Origin: an uncultured Ignavibacteria bacterium | Lineage (GTDB): Bacteria; Bacteroidota; Ignavibacteria; Tepidaquicellales; Tepidaquicellaceae | NCBI GenBank assembly: GCA_937974175.1 | Contig: CALJIG010000025.1 | Coordinates: 1-64,000 of the forward strand | DNA: 64,000 nt | Reading direction: 5' to 3' | Part shown: piece by piece, positions 43,707 to 52,126 of the stretch | Position numbering within the stretch: the stretch's first letter is position 1 | Layout: every line of letters begins with the position of its first letter | Position numbers and translations under genes: made by a program | The notes under the pieces: generated by a model | What the model was told of the DNA's origin: nothing | What the model saw: the letters and a program-made list of their open reading frames with translations, nothing else | Databases searched by the model: none

Positions 43707-44831
43707 TAAGGGGCTATAATTAATACTTAAAGCCAGTGTGAAAAATTTATCCAAAGACGAAGGATATCTTGTGTATCCCGGTTCCATGCTCGCATAGTCT
43801 ATTTTTAAAGTTAATGGAGCGGTGAATTTTAAAATTTTATTCAGCGGTATCTGAAATCCAAATCCAATTGTAAAATCGGATTGTGTTTTAGGCACAATAT
43901 CCCAATAATAGTCGTTTCCAATTTCATCGCGGATTTTAGTGTAGTAATACCCTGCTCTCAACGCAATAATTTCGTAGAGTAAAATTTCTTCACCGATTTT
44001 ATAAACTGCATCAAAATCTGAATTCAGTACTTTTTCAAACTCAACGTGAGTAAAAGAAGAAATCATTTCATTACTTTTCTTAATTCCCCCATCTTTTATT
44101 TTTAAAGAATAGCTTCCGCCTATTCTGAAAATAACCGGCAATGGCTCTTCGACCGGCACATAATTTACGTAATGAACTTTTGAGCCGGTTATATTATAAA
44201 TCGAAGAACCTATTTGAAATGCCTGTAATAAATTTTTATTTGAGTTGTTTTCAAATGTAAATTTTTTAAGCACTCCGAAATCCAATGTAACTCCGTCATC
44301 GTGGACAGAATATTCATACACGGTTCCTAAACGAATTCCTATATATGCATCGGGATAATAGCTGATATGATATACACCTACATTTACTCCTGCAAAAAAA
44401 TCTTTTACCACTTCTCTTGAATAGTTAATTCTGTATATGGCATTGTAAACTTTGCCGTTTACTCCACGGTCCCGGTAAGTTTTATCATCTTTACCCCAAT
44501 AATATCTGCTTATTCCGAAGCTCCCGGATATTTGATTTGTATATGAAAGCCCAATAAAATTGAATGAGGACTTCCCTGTTTTCGGCTCTGAATAAGATGA
44601 ATTAAAATTAATTCCATTAGTAAGACTTGTAAGTGCCGGATTGTAAAAAGAGCCAAAGTCACCGTCGGAATTTGCCACAAGTCCGTTACCCATGGCCTCA
44701 GCTTTAGGGCTGGGCTGACGGTTAAGATACAGGTCAGATAGCGCGCCATAATATATATTTTTTCCATGCCCTAATTGTGAGTAAGAAATATTTGAACAAA
44801 AAATAAAAATGCATAGCGATATGATTTTCAT
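43704..44831 (-). CDS. PorV/UPF0164-like outer-membrane beta-barrel protein, array copy 1
   Basis: A 375-residue exported protein. Signal peptide at about 1-18 (MKIISLCIFIFCSNISYS). Shared family landmarks: GALSDLYLNRQPSPKAEAMG near 29-48, SFYNPALTSL near 60-69, YSREVVKDFFAGVNVG near 135-150, and ALRAGYYYTKI near 295; strand-like alternation continues to the C-terminus, which ends NYSPL. The fold resembles FadL/PorV-type 14-stranded barrels of T9SS organisms; a role in secretion or in surface transport is possible but not shown. It is the last gene of a four-member tandem array. ATG start. Confidence 0.75.
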   Translation of the reverse strand: MKIISLCIFIFCSNISYSQLGHGKNIYYGALSDLYLNRQPSPKAEAMGNGLVANSDGDFGSFYNPALTSLTNGINFNSSYSEPKTGKSSFNFIGLSYTNQISGSFGISRYYWGKDDKTYRDRGVNGKVYNAIYRINYSREVVKDFFAGVNVGVYHISYYPDAYIGIRLGTVYEYSVHDDGVTLDFGVLKKFTFENNSNKNLLQAFQIGSSIYNITGSKVHYVNYVPVEEPLPVIFRIGGSYSLKIKDGGIKKSNEMISSFTHVEFEKVLNSDFDAVYKIGEEILLYEIIALRAGYYYTKIRDEIGNDYYWDIVPKTQSDFTIGFGFQIPLNKILKFTAPLTLKIDYASMEPGYTRYPSSLDKFFTLALSINYSPL

Positions 44832-44847
44832 AGGGATATTGGGTTAA

Positions 44848-45969
44848 TTAAGGGATATAATTGAGAGTTAATCCTAAGGTTAAATTATTATTGTTTGTGG
44901 AGAAATCTCCGCTAGCCAGATTAGAATAATAATGTTTAGGCTCTTTAGGAAGTCCGATGCTGGAAACATCTATTTTTATATTTAAAGGATTTTTAAAATT
45001 AAAAATTTTACTTACCGGGATATTCAATCCTGCGCCGGCTGTAAATTCAGAATGATAACCGCCGCCATAACTGTTATTACCTGCTTCGGAATAATAATAT
45101 CCTGCTCTCAAATACAGAATATTTTTTATAATAACTTCTTCGCCGATTTTGAATACAGCATCAAAGCTTGAATTTATGATTTTTTCATACTCCGCATGAG
45201 TAAATAAAGAAAATAAATCACTTTCATTCAGCGCAGATTTATCAACAAATTTTATCTGATGACTTGCGCCAATTCTGAAAATTACGGGTAAAGAATTTAC
45301 AAAATTTATATTGTAAGATCTGGATGTTCTTGACGTTTTGGAATTTGTAATATTATAAAGTGCAGTTCCTAATTGAATAATTTGTTTTTGTGCGGAAGAA
45401 TGTATTTCAAATTTTTTCAAAAGACCTAAGTCAATCGTTACTCCGTCATCAATGGCAGATTCTGGAAATCCTGTTACGTTATAGATGTAATTAGAATAAT
45501 GAAAAACGCCCATATTTATTCCCGCGTAAAAACCTTTAAGAACTTCTCTCGAATAATTTAAATTATAAATTGCATCATAATAACCTCCGCTGTACTTATC
45601 TTTGAACGCATAAATATTCTGCTGGTCTTTGCTGTAATGATAAGCACTTAGCCCGATACTTCCAAATTTTTTATTTGAATACGAAGCTTCATAATAATGA
45701 AGGCTTGGCTTGGCGCGACCGACTTCCGTATAAGAATAATTAAATTTTAAACCGCTTGAAAGACTTGTTAACGCTGGATTATAATAAGCTCCATAGTCAC
45801 CACTATTATTTGCCACCTGACCCCTGCCCATGGCTTCTGCTTTAGCGCTGGGTGTATGGTAAACAAATAATGTGGCAAGAGTTCCGTAATACATGTTGTA
45901 TTCAAATGTCTCCTGAGAATAAATAAGATTATTTGATAGAACAAATATAAATAGCAAGATGGTTTTCAT
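44848..45969 (-). CDS. PorV/UPF0164-like outer-membrane beta-barrel protein, array copy 2
   Basis: A 373-residue paralogue of the downstream gene. Signal peptide MKTILLFIFVLSNNLIYS; then GTLATLFVYHTPSAKAEAMG, YYNPALTSL, NYSREVLKGFYAGINMG and LYLRAGYYYSEAG. The ATG at 45967-45969 is preferred to an upstream TTG (45993), because the signal peptide begins at MKTI and the TTG would overlap the previous stop. It lies 16 bases upstream of copy 1 and is likely cotranscribed with copies 1 and 3. Function as for copy 1: outer-membrane barrel, ligand unknown. Confidence 0.75.
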   Translation of the reverse strand: MKTILLFIFVLSNNLIYSQETFEYNMYYGTLATLFVYHTPSAKAEAMGRGQVANNSGDYGAYYNPALTSLSSGLKFNYSYTEVGRAKPSLHYYEASYSNKKFGSIGLSAYHYSKDQQNIYAFKDKYSGGYYDAIYNLNYSREVLKGFYAGINMGVFHYSNYIYNVTGFPESAIDDGVTIDLGLLKKFEIHSSAQKQIIQLGTALYNITNSKTSRTSRSYNINFVNSLPVIFRIGASHQIKFVDKSALNESDLFSLFTHAEYEKIINSSFDAVFKIGEEVIIKNILYLRAGYYYSEAGNNSYGGGYHSEFTAGAGLNIPVSKIFNFKNPLNIKIDVSSIGLPKEPKHYYSNLASGDFSTNNNNLTLGLTLNYIP

Positions 45970-45989
45970 ACTTTTAAAAGTTAGATGAA

Positions 45990-47066
45990 TCAAATTGTGG
46001 GAACCCAGTTTAACTTCAGTGATACAGTATTAAATCTTCCGAATCTTTCTACTCCATTCCACGAGTCTCTTTCCGGCGGCTGCTCAAGATTTACATAATC
46101 AATTGAAAGAGATAATGGAGAAGCTAATTGAAATATTAAATCAACCGGAATTTTCACACCTGCTCCGTATGAGTCACCATTTAATTTCCCACTTGTACTT
46201 CTTTCAAATGTGTTCCCGATAGTATATCCTGCTCTGAAAGAAAATATATCAAAAAAAGTAACTTCACCTCCAAGTTTAATCTTTACATATCTGCTAGAAT
46301 TTGTCACAGCTTCAAATTCTACATGAGCCAATAAACCAATCAGATTTAATTTTTTAATTATATCATCTCTTTTATATTTTACTTTGTAACTTCCCCCTAA
46401 TCGTAGGATTGCTGGCAAAGGATAGTATTGAGTATTGCCAAGTGTAAGACCGTTATCGTACTTTGTTCTGTTTAAATTGGTATAAGCACTTCCAATTTGG
46501 AACAATTGTGAAATATTTTTAGATGAGTTTTCTACAGGAATCTTTATTAAAATACCTATATCAATTATATAAATTGTTTTATTGGTTTCAATTGGTTCAT
46601 ACATTCCGGCAAAATGCGGAGTAAGTAAATTTACATTTACACCTGCATAAAAATTCTTAACAATCTCTTTTGAATAATTCAAATTATATATTGAGTGATA
46701 ATTGTTTTTAAAATCATAGGTTTGATAGTTTATCTGATATCGACTGAGACTGAAACTGCCTATATTTTTTATTTTATATGATGTGCCAAAGTAATTAAAC
46801 TTAGCATCATTATAATTTTTATAATTGTTTGAAAAGGAAGTATTAACAGTCAGTCCTTCACTAAGACTTGTAAGGGCAGGATTATAATATGAACCAAACT
46901 CATTTTCTGAATATGCAACAAGACCACCACCCATCGATTGACCTTTAGCACTAGGCTGCCTATCAATGTAAAGCTCTTCTAGAAAACCGTAGTAATTTTT
47001 TGAGTAGGACTGAGGAAAACATAAACCCGAAAATAGAAGAAACAGAAATAACCAGATGTTTTTCAT
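45990..47066 (-). CDS. PorV/UPF0164-like outer-membrane beta-barrel protein, array copy 3
   Basis: A 358-residue paralogue, the shortest in the array. Signal peptide MKNIWLFLFLLFSGLCFP; then GFLEELYIDRQPSAKGQSMG, YYNPALTSLSEG, NYSKEIVKNFYAGVNVN and FSFRAGYTIG. It ends LNWVPTI. A 313-base gap separates it from copy 4, so it may have its own promoter. The conserved segments sit at equivalent positions to those in the other copies while the loops between them differ. ATG start. Confidence 0.75.
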   Translation of the reverse strand: MKNIWLFLFLLFSGLCFPQSYSKNYYGFLEELYIDRQPSAKGQSMGGGLVAYSENEFGSYYNPALTSLSEGLTVNTSFSNNYKNYNDAKFNYFGTSYKIKNIGSFSLSRYQINYQTYDFKNNYHSIYNLNYSKEIVKNFYAGVNVNLLTPHFAGMYEPIETNKTIYIIDIGILIKIPVENSSKNISQLFQIGSAYTNLNRTKYDNGLTLGNTQYYPLPAILRLGGSYKVKYKRDDIIKKLNLIGLLAHVEFEAVTNSSRYVKIKLGGEVTFFDIFSFRAGYTIGNTFERSTSGKLNGDSYGAGVKIPVDLIFQLASPLSLSIDYVNLEQPPERDSWNGVERFGRFNTVSLKLNWVPTI

Positions 47067-47379
47067 AGGTGAATTGAATAATTTTGATAAGTTTTTACGC
47101 GGAAAAAATGCCGCTAACGTTTTTACAATTGTTCTGTTTTAGAAAAAGTAAATGTCAGCTCTTATGGGTGCATTTTTTAAGTTTGGGGCTGTGTGATGTT
47201 TAGAAAGTAACAAATTACTGTAAAACAAATATAATAAATAAAAAATTAAAATGAAGGTATGAATTTTAAATTAAGATTGATTGTATTGAAATGGTCCCAT
47301 GAACTGAAATATTTTAGAAAAGAAATTATATTCATGGGAGCATATTAAATTCATTTTATAGACATAATAAATTCAGATA
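47067..47379. other. 313-base gap between array copies 3 and 4
   Basis: AT-rich, no credible coding frame. It contains a 9-bp inverted repeat TCCCATGAA/TTCATGGGA (47295-47303 and 47331-47339), a direct repeat GTTTTTAC near 47091 and 47119, and one TAnnTTTG match on the minus strand (47226-47233) without a clear upstream partner. A promoter for copy 3 is plausible but not established. Confidence 0.5.
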
Positions 47380-48510
47380 TTAATGTTGCAATGTAACAGG
47401 GAAAGGATTAAAATTTAAATTAAAACTTATAGTATTAAATTTATCAACATTTAATGTAGTTAATGCTGTTGGTTGTTTAAGGTTTACATAGTCAATACTT
47501 AAACTCAACGGATTTCTCATCTTAAAAATAGTGCTGAGAGGAATTTTTAACCCTGCCCCATACGTAAACTGAGAAAATGAACTTTCAATATCGGGATTTC
47601 CATGATTATTAATTTTCTGACTGAAATAGCCTGCCCGCAGCGAAAAAAGATCTCCAATAGTTGTTTCCTGCCCGAATTTAATAATAAATTTAAAATCAGA
47701 TGTTGCATTTACAACATTTTCATATTCTAAATGGGAAAGTAATTCAATATCATTTGTATTCGGCACAATAAGATTTCCTTTAAGTTTCATGTTATAACTA
47801 CCGGCTAATCTTAATATAGATGGAAGCGGAGTAGTATAAACATCTACATCCGGTTTTATTTTTGTTCCTGTAACGTTATATATAGTTCCTCCGAGTTGAA
47901 ATGTATGCAGTAAATTTTTATTGACAGGACTAGGGAATTCAAATCTTTTCAATAATCCGAAGTCTAATGAAAATGCTGTATTAGTAGTTTTTCCCAGAGT
48001 GAAATCTGATGTATAAGGAAGAACAATTTCATTCATTGTAATATTTAATCCTCCATATAAATCTTTTATTATTTCTCTCGAGTAGTTAAGAGTATAGAGT
48101 GATCGGTTATAATCATTTGTTGTTCCTATTTCCGCGCCTGTCTCATTAGTAATAATTATAGGTCCGATTGTCCAATGATATCTGCTGAGTGAAAAACTTC
48201 CAAGTTTTTTATCTGTATACGATAAGCCGAAATAATTATACTTCGCATCATCCCATATATAATATGGTCTTGAAAAAGACGTGTTAAATGTAAACCCGTT
48301 ATTTAATGAAGTAAGTGCAGGATTAGAAAAGGAACCAAAGTTTCCGTCCGTATTTGCCGCAGACCCTCTTCCCATCGCCTCAGATTTAGCGCTTGGCATC
48401 CGTTCAAAATAAAGCTCAGAAAGTATACCTCCATATGTATTTTGTGTGTAAGACTGTGAATATAAACAAGATGTTAAAAACAATAAAAATACGACAACAC
48501 TATTTCGCAT
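47380..48510 (-). CDS. PorV/UPF0164-like outer-membrane beta-barrel protein, array copy 4
   Basis: A 376-residue paralogue when started at the ATG 48508-48510, which begins the signal peptide MRNSVVVFLLFLTSCLYS. An open frame continues 89 codons upstream to 48777 but crosses the divergent TetR gene and its promoter region, so that extension is rejected. LTSC could be a lipobox, yet the QSYTQNTYGG that follows matches the non-lipidated N-termini of the other copies. Landmarks: GILSELYFERMPSAKSEAMG, FSNPALTSL, NYSREIIKDLYGGLNIT and SLRAGYF. It is the first gene of the array. Confidence 0.75.
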   Translation of the reverse strand: MRNSVVVFLLFLTSCLYSQSYTQNTYGGILSELYFERMPSAKSEAMGRGSAANTDGNFGSFSNPALTSLNNGFTFNTSFSRPYYIWDDAKYNYFGLSYTDKKLGSFSLSRYHWTIGPIIITNETGAEIGTTNDYNRSLYTLNYSREIIKDLYGGLNITMNEIVLPYTSDFTLGKTTNTAFSLDFGLLKRFEFPSPVNKNLLHTFQLGGTIYNVTGTKIKPDVDVYTTPLPSILRLAGSYNMKLKGNLIVPNTNDIELLSHLEYENVVNATSDFKFIIKFGQETTIGDLFSLRAGYFSQKINNHGNPDIESSFSQFTYGAGLKIPLSTIFKMRNPLSLSIDYVNLKQPTALTTLNVDKFNTISFNLNFNPFPVTLQH

Positions 48511-48594
48511 ATGTGAGAGTTTAATTAAATTAATAATTATTAAATCTAATATAATAAAATATATTAAATTTTTCTGTAATCTTACAAATACTTT

Positions 48595-48610
48595 TAGATT
48601 GCTAAATCTA
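48595..48610. promoter_or_regulatory. Candidate TetR operator in the divergent promoter region
   Basis: TAGATT-GCTA-AATCTA is a perfect 6+4+6 inverted repeat 24 bases before the TetR start and 85 bases before the outer-membrane copy 4 start. A further AATCTA half-site lies at 48543-48548. TetR regulators usually bind such sites in the shared intergenic region, so autoregulation and possible co-control of the array are inferred. Confidence 0.45.
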
Positions 48611-48634
48611 TAAAAATAAATTATTTTGGAAACT

Positions 48635-49285
48635 ATGAGGACTAATATAGTTTCCAGCGATAAACTGACTAACACAGAAAAAGATAAAATACTTTTTTTT
48701 TTTTTAATTATTTTTTTCAAAGAAGGCTTCAAAAAAATCACTCTGAATGAAATTGCATCCGGGCTTATGATGAGCAAGAATACTATCTACAAACATTTTC
48801 ATTCTAAAGATGCATTGCACAATGAAGTAATTCATAATTTTCTGAATAAAACACATGAGAACATTGCAAAGATTGTTAACTACGATGAAAACTCTGTGAA
48901 GAAATTTATTTCACTTCTGAATTTTTTAGGTAAAACACTCAGCTCAATTTCTCCTAAGTGGATGGATGATTTACGGATTCACTCGCCTGAACTTTGGGAA
49001 AAAATGGATAATTTCAGAAAAGAAAAAATGTATCTCTTCCTTTCTAAAATAATCATACAGGGGCAGAAAGAAGAACTCGTAGAAGATTATCCTCCATCGA
49101 TTATTATAGAAATTTTTATCACATCAGTTCGCTCCATAATAAATCCTTATTTTTTAACCTCACATAATTTTTCCTATACAGAAGCCGTTAATAGTACTTT
49201 CGATATTTTATTAAACGGCATACTGACTACTAAAGGAAAAAAAGTTTACAAGAATTTTTCAAACCACAATTATGAAATTCACTAG
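48635..49285 (+). CDS. TetR-family transcriptional regulator
   Basis: A 216-residue regulator. The N-terminal helix-turn-helix is standard: a first helix around ILFFFLIIFFKEGFKK, then ITLNEIASGLMMSKNTIYKH and FHSKDAL, quoted in pieces; the C-terminal ligand domain is helical and unspecific. A run of 13 T (48693-48705) encodes part of the first helix, so slippage would frameshift the gene. The ATG at 48635 is chosen over a TTG at 48626. It overlaps the next gene (HlyD) by 14 bases, and the operon order matches E. coli cecR-ybhGFSR, where the regulator represses the exporter. Confidence 0.9.
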   Translation: MRTNIVSSDKLTNTEKDKILFFFLIIFFKEGFKKITLNEIASGLMMSKNTIYKHFHSKDALHNEVIHNFLNKTHENIAKIVNYDENSVKKFISLLNFLGKTLSSISPKWMDDLRIHSPELWEKMDNFRKEKMYLFLSKIIIQGQKEELVEDYPPSIIIEIFITSVRSIINPYFLTSHNFSYTEAVNSTFDILLNGILTTKGKKVYKNFSNHNYEIH

Positions 49286-50234
49286 CATTGCCTTACTCCT
49301 GTTTGTTATATTTTCCGGCTGCTCAAAAAAAGAAGATGAAGGAATAATATCATCTACCGGAACAATTGAAAGTGTAAATGTAACTGTAAGTTCAAAAGTC
49401 GCAGGACAGATAGATGCACTTAATTTTAAAGAAGGTGATAAGGTAAAAGAAGGCGATTTACTGCTTACCATTGACCATGATTTGCTCGACATACAGTTAC
49501 GTCAGGCCCAGGCCGGAGTTGATTTAGCACAGGCTCAGTTCAATCTTGTTAAAAACGGAGCTACGAAGAATGATATAAAAATCCAAGCTGATTTAGTTGA
49601 GCAGGCACGTATAAATCTTGATGCAGCAAAAACAGACAGGGACAGAACAGAAAATCTTTATAAAGAAAATTCCATCACAAAGCAGCAATATGATAATGCG
49701 CTCTCACGTTATGATTTAGCCGCGGCTCAATATCAGACAGCAAAAGATAATCTTACCAAAATAAAAAATATAACACGACCTGAAGATATAGAATCTGCAA
49801 GAGCGAATCTGAACAAAGCAATTTCCGCTTATGATTTACTTAAGCAGAATATAAGTGATTGCAGCGTGTACGCTCCGGTAAACGGAATTATTTCAAAGAA
49901 ATTTGTAGAGAAAGGCGAGATTGTAAATCCGCAGTCGTCACTATTAAAAATATCCGATCTGGAAACAGTTAATCTTATGATTTATGTATCTGAAACCGAG
50001 CTCGGAAAAGTAAAACTTAACGAAACGGCAGATGTAACTGTGGATGCATATAAAGATAAAGTTTACAAAGGAAAAGTTATTTTTATTTCACCTGAAGCTG
50101 AATTTACTCCGAAGAATATTCAGACAAAAGATGAAAGAACTAAATTAGTATTCGGAGTTAAGCTGGAAATTCCAAATCCGCAATTTGACTTAAAGCCGGG
50201 AATGCCTGCCGATGCAAAATTATTTGTGAAATAA
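49272..50234 (+). CDS. HlyD-family efflux adaptor lipoprotein (YbhG-like)
   Basis: A 320-residue membrane-fusion protein. Signal with lipobox FSGC (cysteine 17), then the first lipoyl half (SSKVAGQIDALNFKEGDKVK around 43-62), a long alpha-helical hairpin (about 76-180), the second lipoyl half (VYAPVNGIISKKFVEKGEIV around 198-217) and a beta-barrel domain. It would bridge an inner-membrane ABC exporter to the outer membrane. It overlaps the TetR gene by 14 bases, and the ATPase starts 3 bases after its stop. Lipidation here differs from the usual N-terminal membrane helix of HlyD proteins. Confidence 0.9.
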   Translation: MKFTSIALLLFVIFSGCSKKEDEGIISSTGTIESVNVTVSSKVAGQIDALNFKEGDKVKEGDLLLTIDHDLLDIQLRQAQAGVDLAQAQFNLVKNGATKNDIKIQADLVEQARINLDAAKTDRDRTENLYKENSITKQQYDNALSRYDLAAAQYQTAKDNLTKIKNITRPEDIESARANLNKAISAYDLLKQNISDCSVYAPVNGIISKKFVEKGEIVNPQSSLLKISDLETVNLMIYVSETELGKVKLNETADVTVDAYKDKVYKGKVIFISPEAEFTPKNIQTKDERTKLVFGVKLEIPNPQFDLKPGMPADAKLFVK

Positions 50235-50236
50235 TT

Positions 50237-51172
50237 TTGGAAGAAATAATAAAAATATCGAATCTTAAAAAAGTATACGGCGATGTTATCGGAATCGATG
50301 ATATTAGCTTCAGCATTTATAAAAATGAAATGTTCGGCTTCGTCGGCCCGGATGGCGCGGGAAAAACGACAACAATTCGATTGCTATGCGGACTTATAAA
50401 TCCCACTGAAGGAACGGCGGACATTATGGGATATGACTTACGCAAAGACAAAATGAAGATAAAAGATAATATCGGCTACCTTTCACAAAAATTCAGTTTA
50501 TACACTGACCTGAGCGTAGATGAGAATATAGAATTTTTTGCCGATATTCACGGAGTGAAAAACTATAAAGAACGAAGAGACGAGCTGCTGAAATTTACAC
50601 GGCTTACTGAATTCAGAAAATTCTATGCAGGAAAACTTTCCGGGGGAATGAAGCAGAAGCTTGCACTTGCCTGCACATTGATACATAAACCAAAGATTAT
50701 TTTTCTTGATGAGCCGACTACGGGAGTTGACCCGGTATCCCGCAGGGACTTCTGGAAAATCCTTTCCGATTTAATTAAAGAAGAAATCACAATTATTATC
50801 TCCACTCCATACTTAGATGAAGCGGAACGTTTTAACCGCATTGCCTTATTTGATAATGCAAAAATATTAAAACTTGATACACCTGCCCATATAAGGGAAG
50901 GACTTAACAAAATTGTAATTGAAATAGTCTGTTCCGATATAAGAAAATCAGATAAAGTCCTTAGAGAGAATACAAATTTTGAAATACAGACTTTCGGAGA
51001 CAGGTTGAATGTAGTTGCAGATAATTTTGAAAAGGACTTCCCGCAGATAGAATCCATACTTAATAAAAACGGAATTGAAGTTCATGATAAACGGATGATT
51101 CCCGCTTCGCTGGAAAATGTTTTTATTCATCTGTTAAAAAAAGAGCATCAGAAAGAACATGAACCTAGCTGA
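50237..51172 (+). CDS. ABC exporter ATPase subunit 1 (YbhF N-half-like)
   Basis: A 311-residue ABC ATPase. Walker A is GPDGAGKTT (37-45), Q-loop YLSQKFSLYTD (81-91), signature LSGGMKQ (134-140), Walker B IIFLDEPTTGVD (154-165). The H-loop histidine is replaced by proline (STPYLDEAE, P191), as in the first half of E. coli YbhF. The C-terminal ~80 residues form the DUF4162-type tail. It probably pairs with subunit 2 as a heterodimer. The start is TTG, 3 bases after the HlyD stop. It overlaps subunit 2 by 14 bases. Confidence 0.9.
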   Translation: MEEIIKISNLKKVYGDVIGIDDISFSIYKNEMFGFVGPDGAGKTTTIRLLCGLINPTEGTADIMGYDLRKDKMKIKDNIGYLSQKFSLYTDLSVDENIEFFADIHGVKNYKERRDELLKFTRLTEFRKFYAGKLSGGMKQKLALACTLIHKPKIIFLDEPTTGVDPVSRRDFWKILSDLIKEEITIIISTPYLDEAERFNRIALFDNAKILKLDTPAHIREGLNKIVIEIVCSDIRKSDKVLRENTNFEIQTFGDRLNVVADNFEKDFPQIESILNKNGIEVHDKRMIPASLENVFIHLLKKEHQKEHEPS

Positions 51173-52118
51173 AAAGAACAAAATTGAAAATTCAATCGAA
51201 GTAAAAAATCTGACGAAGAAGTTTGGAGATTTTACATCGGTGGATAACGTTTCGTTTGATGTTCGGAAAGGTGAGATATTCGGATTTCTCGGTGCTAACG
51301 GCGCAGGTAAATCAACTACAATAAAAATGCTATGCGGAATACTTGAGCCTACTTCAGGCGATGCCACTGTTGGAGGATATTCCATTATGGCTCAATCTGA
51401 ATCCGTAAAAAGAAATATCGGATATATGTCACAAAAATTTTCTCTCTATAATGATTTAACAATAGGAGAGAATATTAACTTCTTCGGCGGAGTGTACGGA
51501 CTTGAAGGTGAAGATTTACTCAAAAGGAAAAAATGGGTCTTAAAAATTGCAAATCTTGAAGGCAAGGAAAAATTACTGACAGGCTCATTGCCCACAGGAA
51601 TTAAACAACGATTAGCTTTAGGTACAGCAGTTATTCATTCGCCGACAATAGTATTTTTAGATGAACCGACGGGTGGAGTAGACCCGATTGAACGCAGGAA
51701 TTTCTGGAATCTTATCAACGATTTATCTGCTGAAGGGACAACTGTTTTTGTAACAACTCATTATCTTGATGAAGCGGAATTCTGTAATCGGATCTTATTG
51801 ATAGATGCGGGGAAAATAATTGCCGGCGGCAGCCCGAAAGAGTTAAAAGAAAAATATATTACTACAATAATTTTAGAAATTGAATGCGATAAAACTATAG
51901 ATGCTTTAACTTTACTTGAAGACTCAAACTATTTTGACAGCACAACAATTTTCGGTAATTACATTCACGTTAAGCTTAAAGAAAATACACGCGAAGATGA
52001 AGCGAAAGCAATTATTCATAAGCTTCTTTCAGAAAGCAACATAAAAGAGAAAAGAACCGACAAAATTTCACCGACACTTGAAGATGTTTTTATAACTTTG
52101 CTGGAAAAGAAAGATTAA
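51159..52118 (+). CDS. ABC exporter ATPase subunit 2 (YbhF C-half-like)
   Basis: A 319-residue ABC ATPase. Walker A GANGAGKST (45-53), Q-loop MSQKFSLYND (90-99), Walker B VFLDEPTGGVD (165-175) and the H-loop TTHYLDEAE with H201 are intact. The signature is degenerate, LPTGIKQ (144-150) instead of LSGGQ. Together with subunit 1 this leaves one canonical composite site and one impaired one. It has no fused permease. Separate genes for the two halves contrast with the single YbhF chain of E. coli. ATG start inside the end of subunit 1. Confidence 0.9.
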   Translation: MNLAEKNKIENSIEVKNLTKKFGDFTSVDNVSFDVRKGEIFGFLGANGAGKSTTIKMLCGILEPTSGDATVGGYSIMAQSESVKRNIGYMSQKFSLYNDLTIGENINFFGGVYGLEGEDLLKRKKWVLKIANLEGKEKLLTGSLPTGIKQRLALGTAVIHSPTIVFLDEPTGGVDPIERRNFWNLINDLSAEGTTVFVTTHYLDEAEFCNRILLIDAGKIIAGGSPKELKEKYITTIILEIECDKTIDALTLLEDSNYFDSTTIFGNYIHVKLKENTREDEAKAIIHKLLSESNIKEKRTDKISPTLEDVFITLLEKKD

Positions 52119-52126
52119 TACAAATA

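Noticed and set aside
43425..43709. 94-codon plus-strand frame in island 2
   Set aside because: It crosses the whole three-armed inverted repeat and the terminator, and its translation has no family resemblance.
48511..48777. N-terminal extension of outer-membrane array copy 4 to 465 residues
   Set aside because: The extension overlaps the divergent TetR gene and its promoter; the ATG at 48510 gives a signal peptide and the same length as the paralogues.
50623..51057. 144-codon antisense frame within the ATPase subunit 1 gene
   Set aside because: Shadow of a conserved ABC ATPase; no start context or domain.
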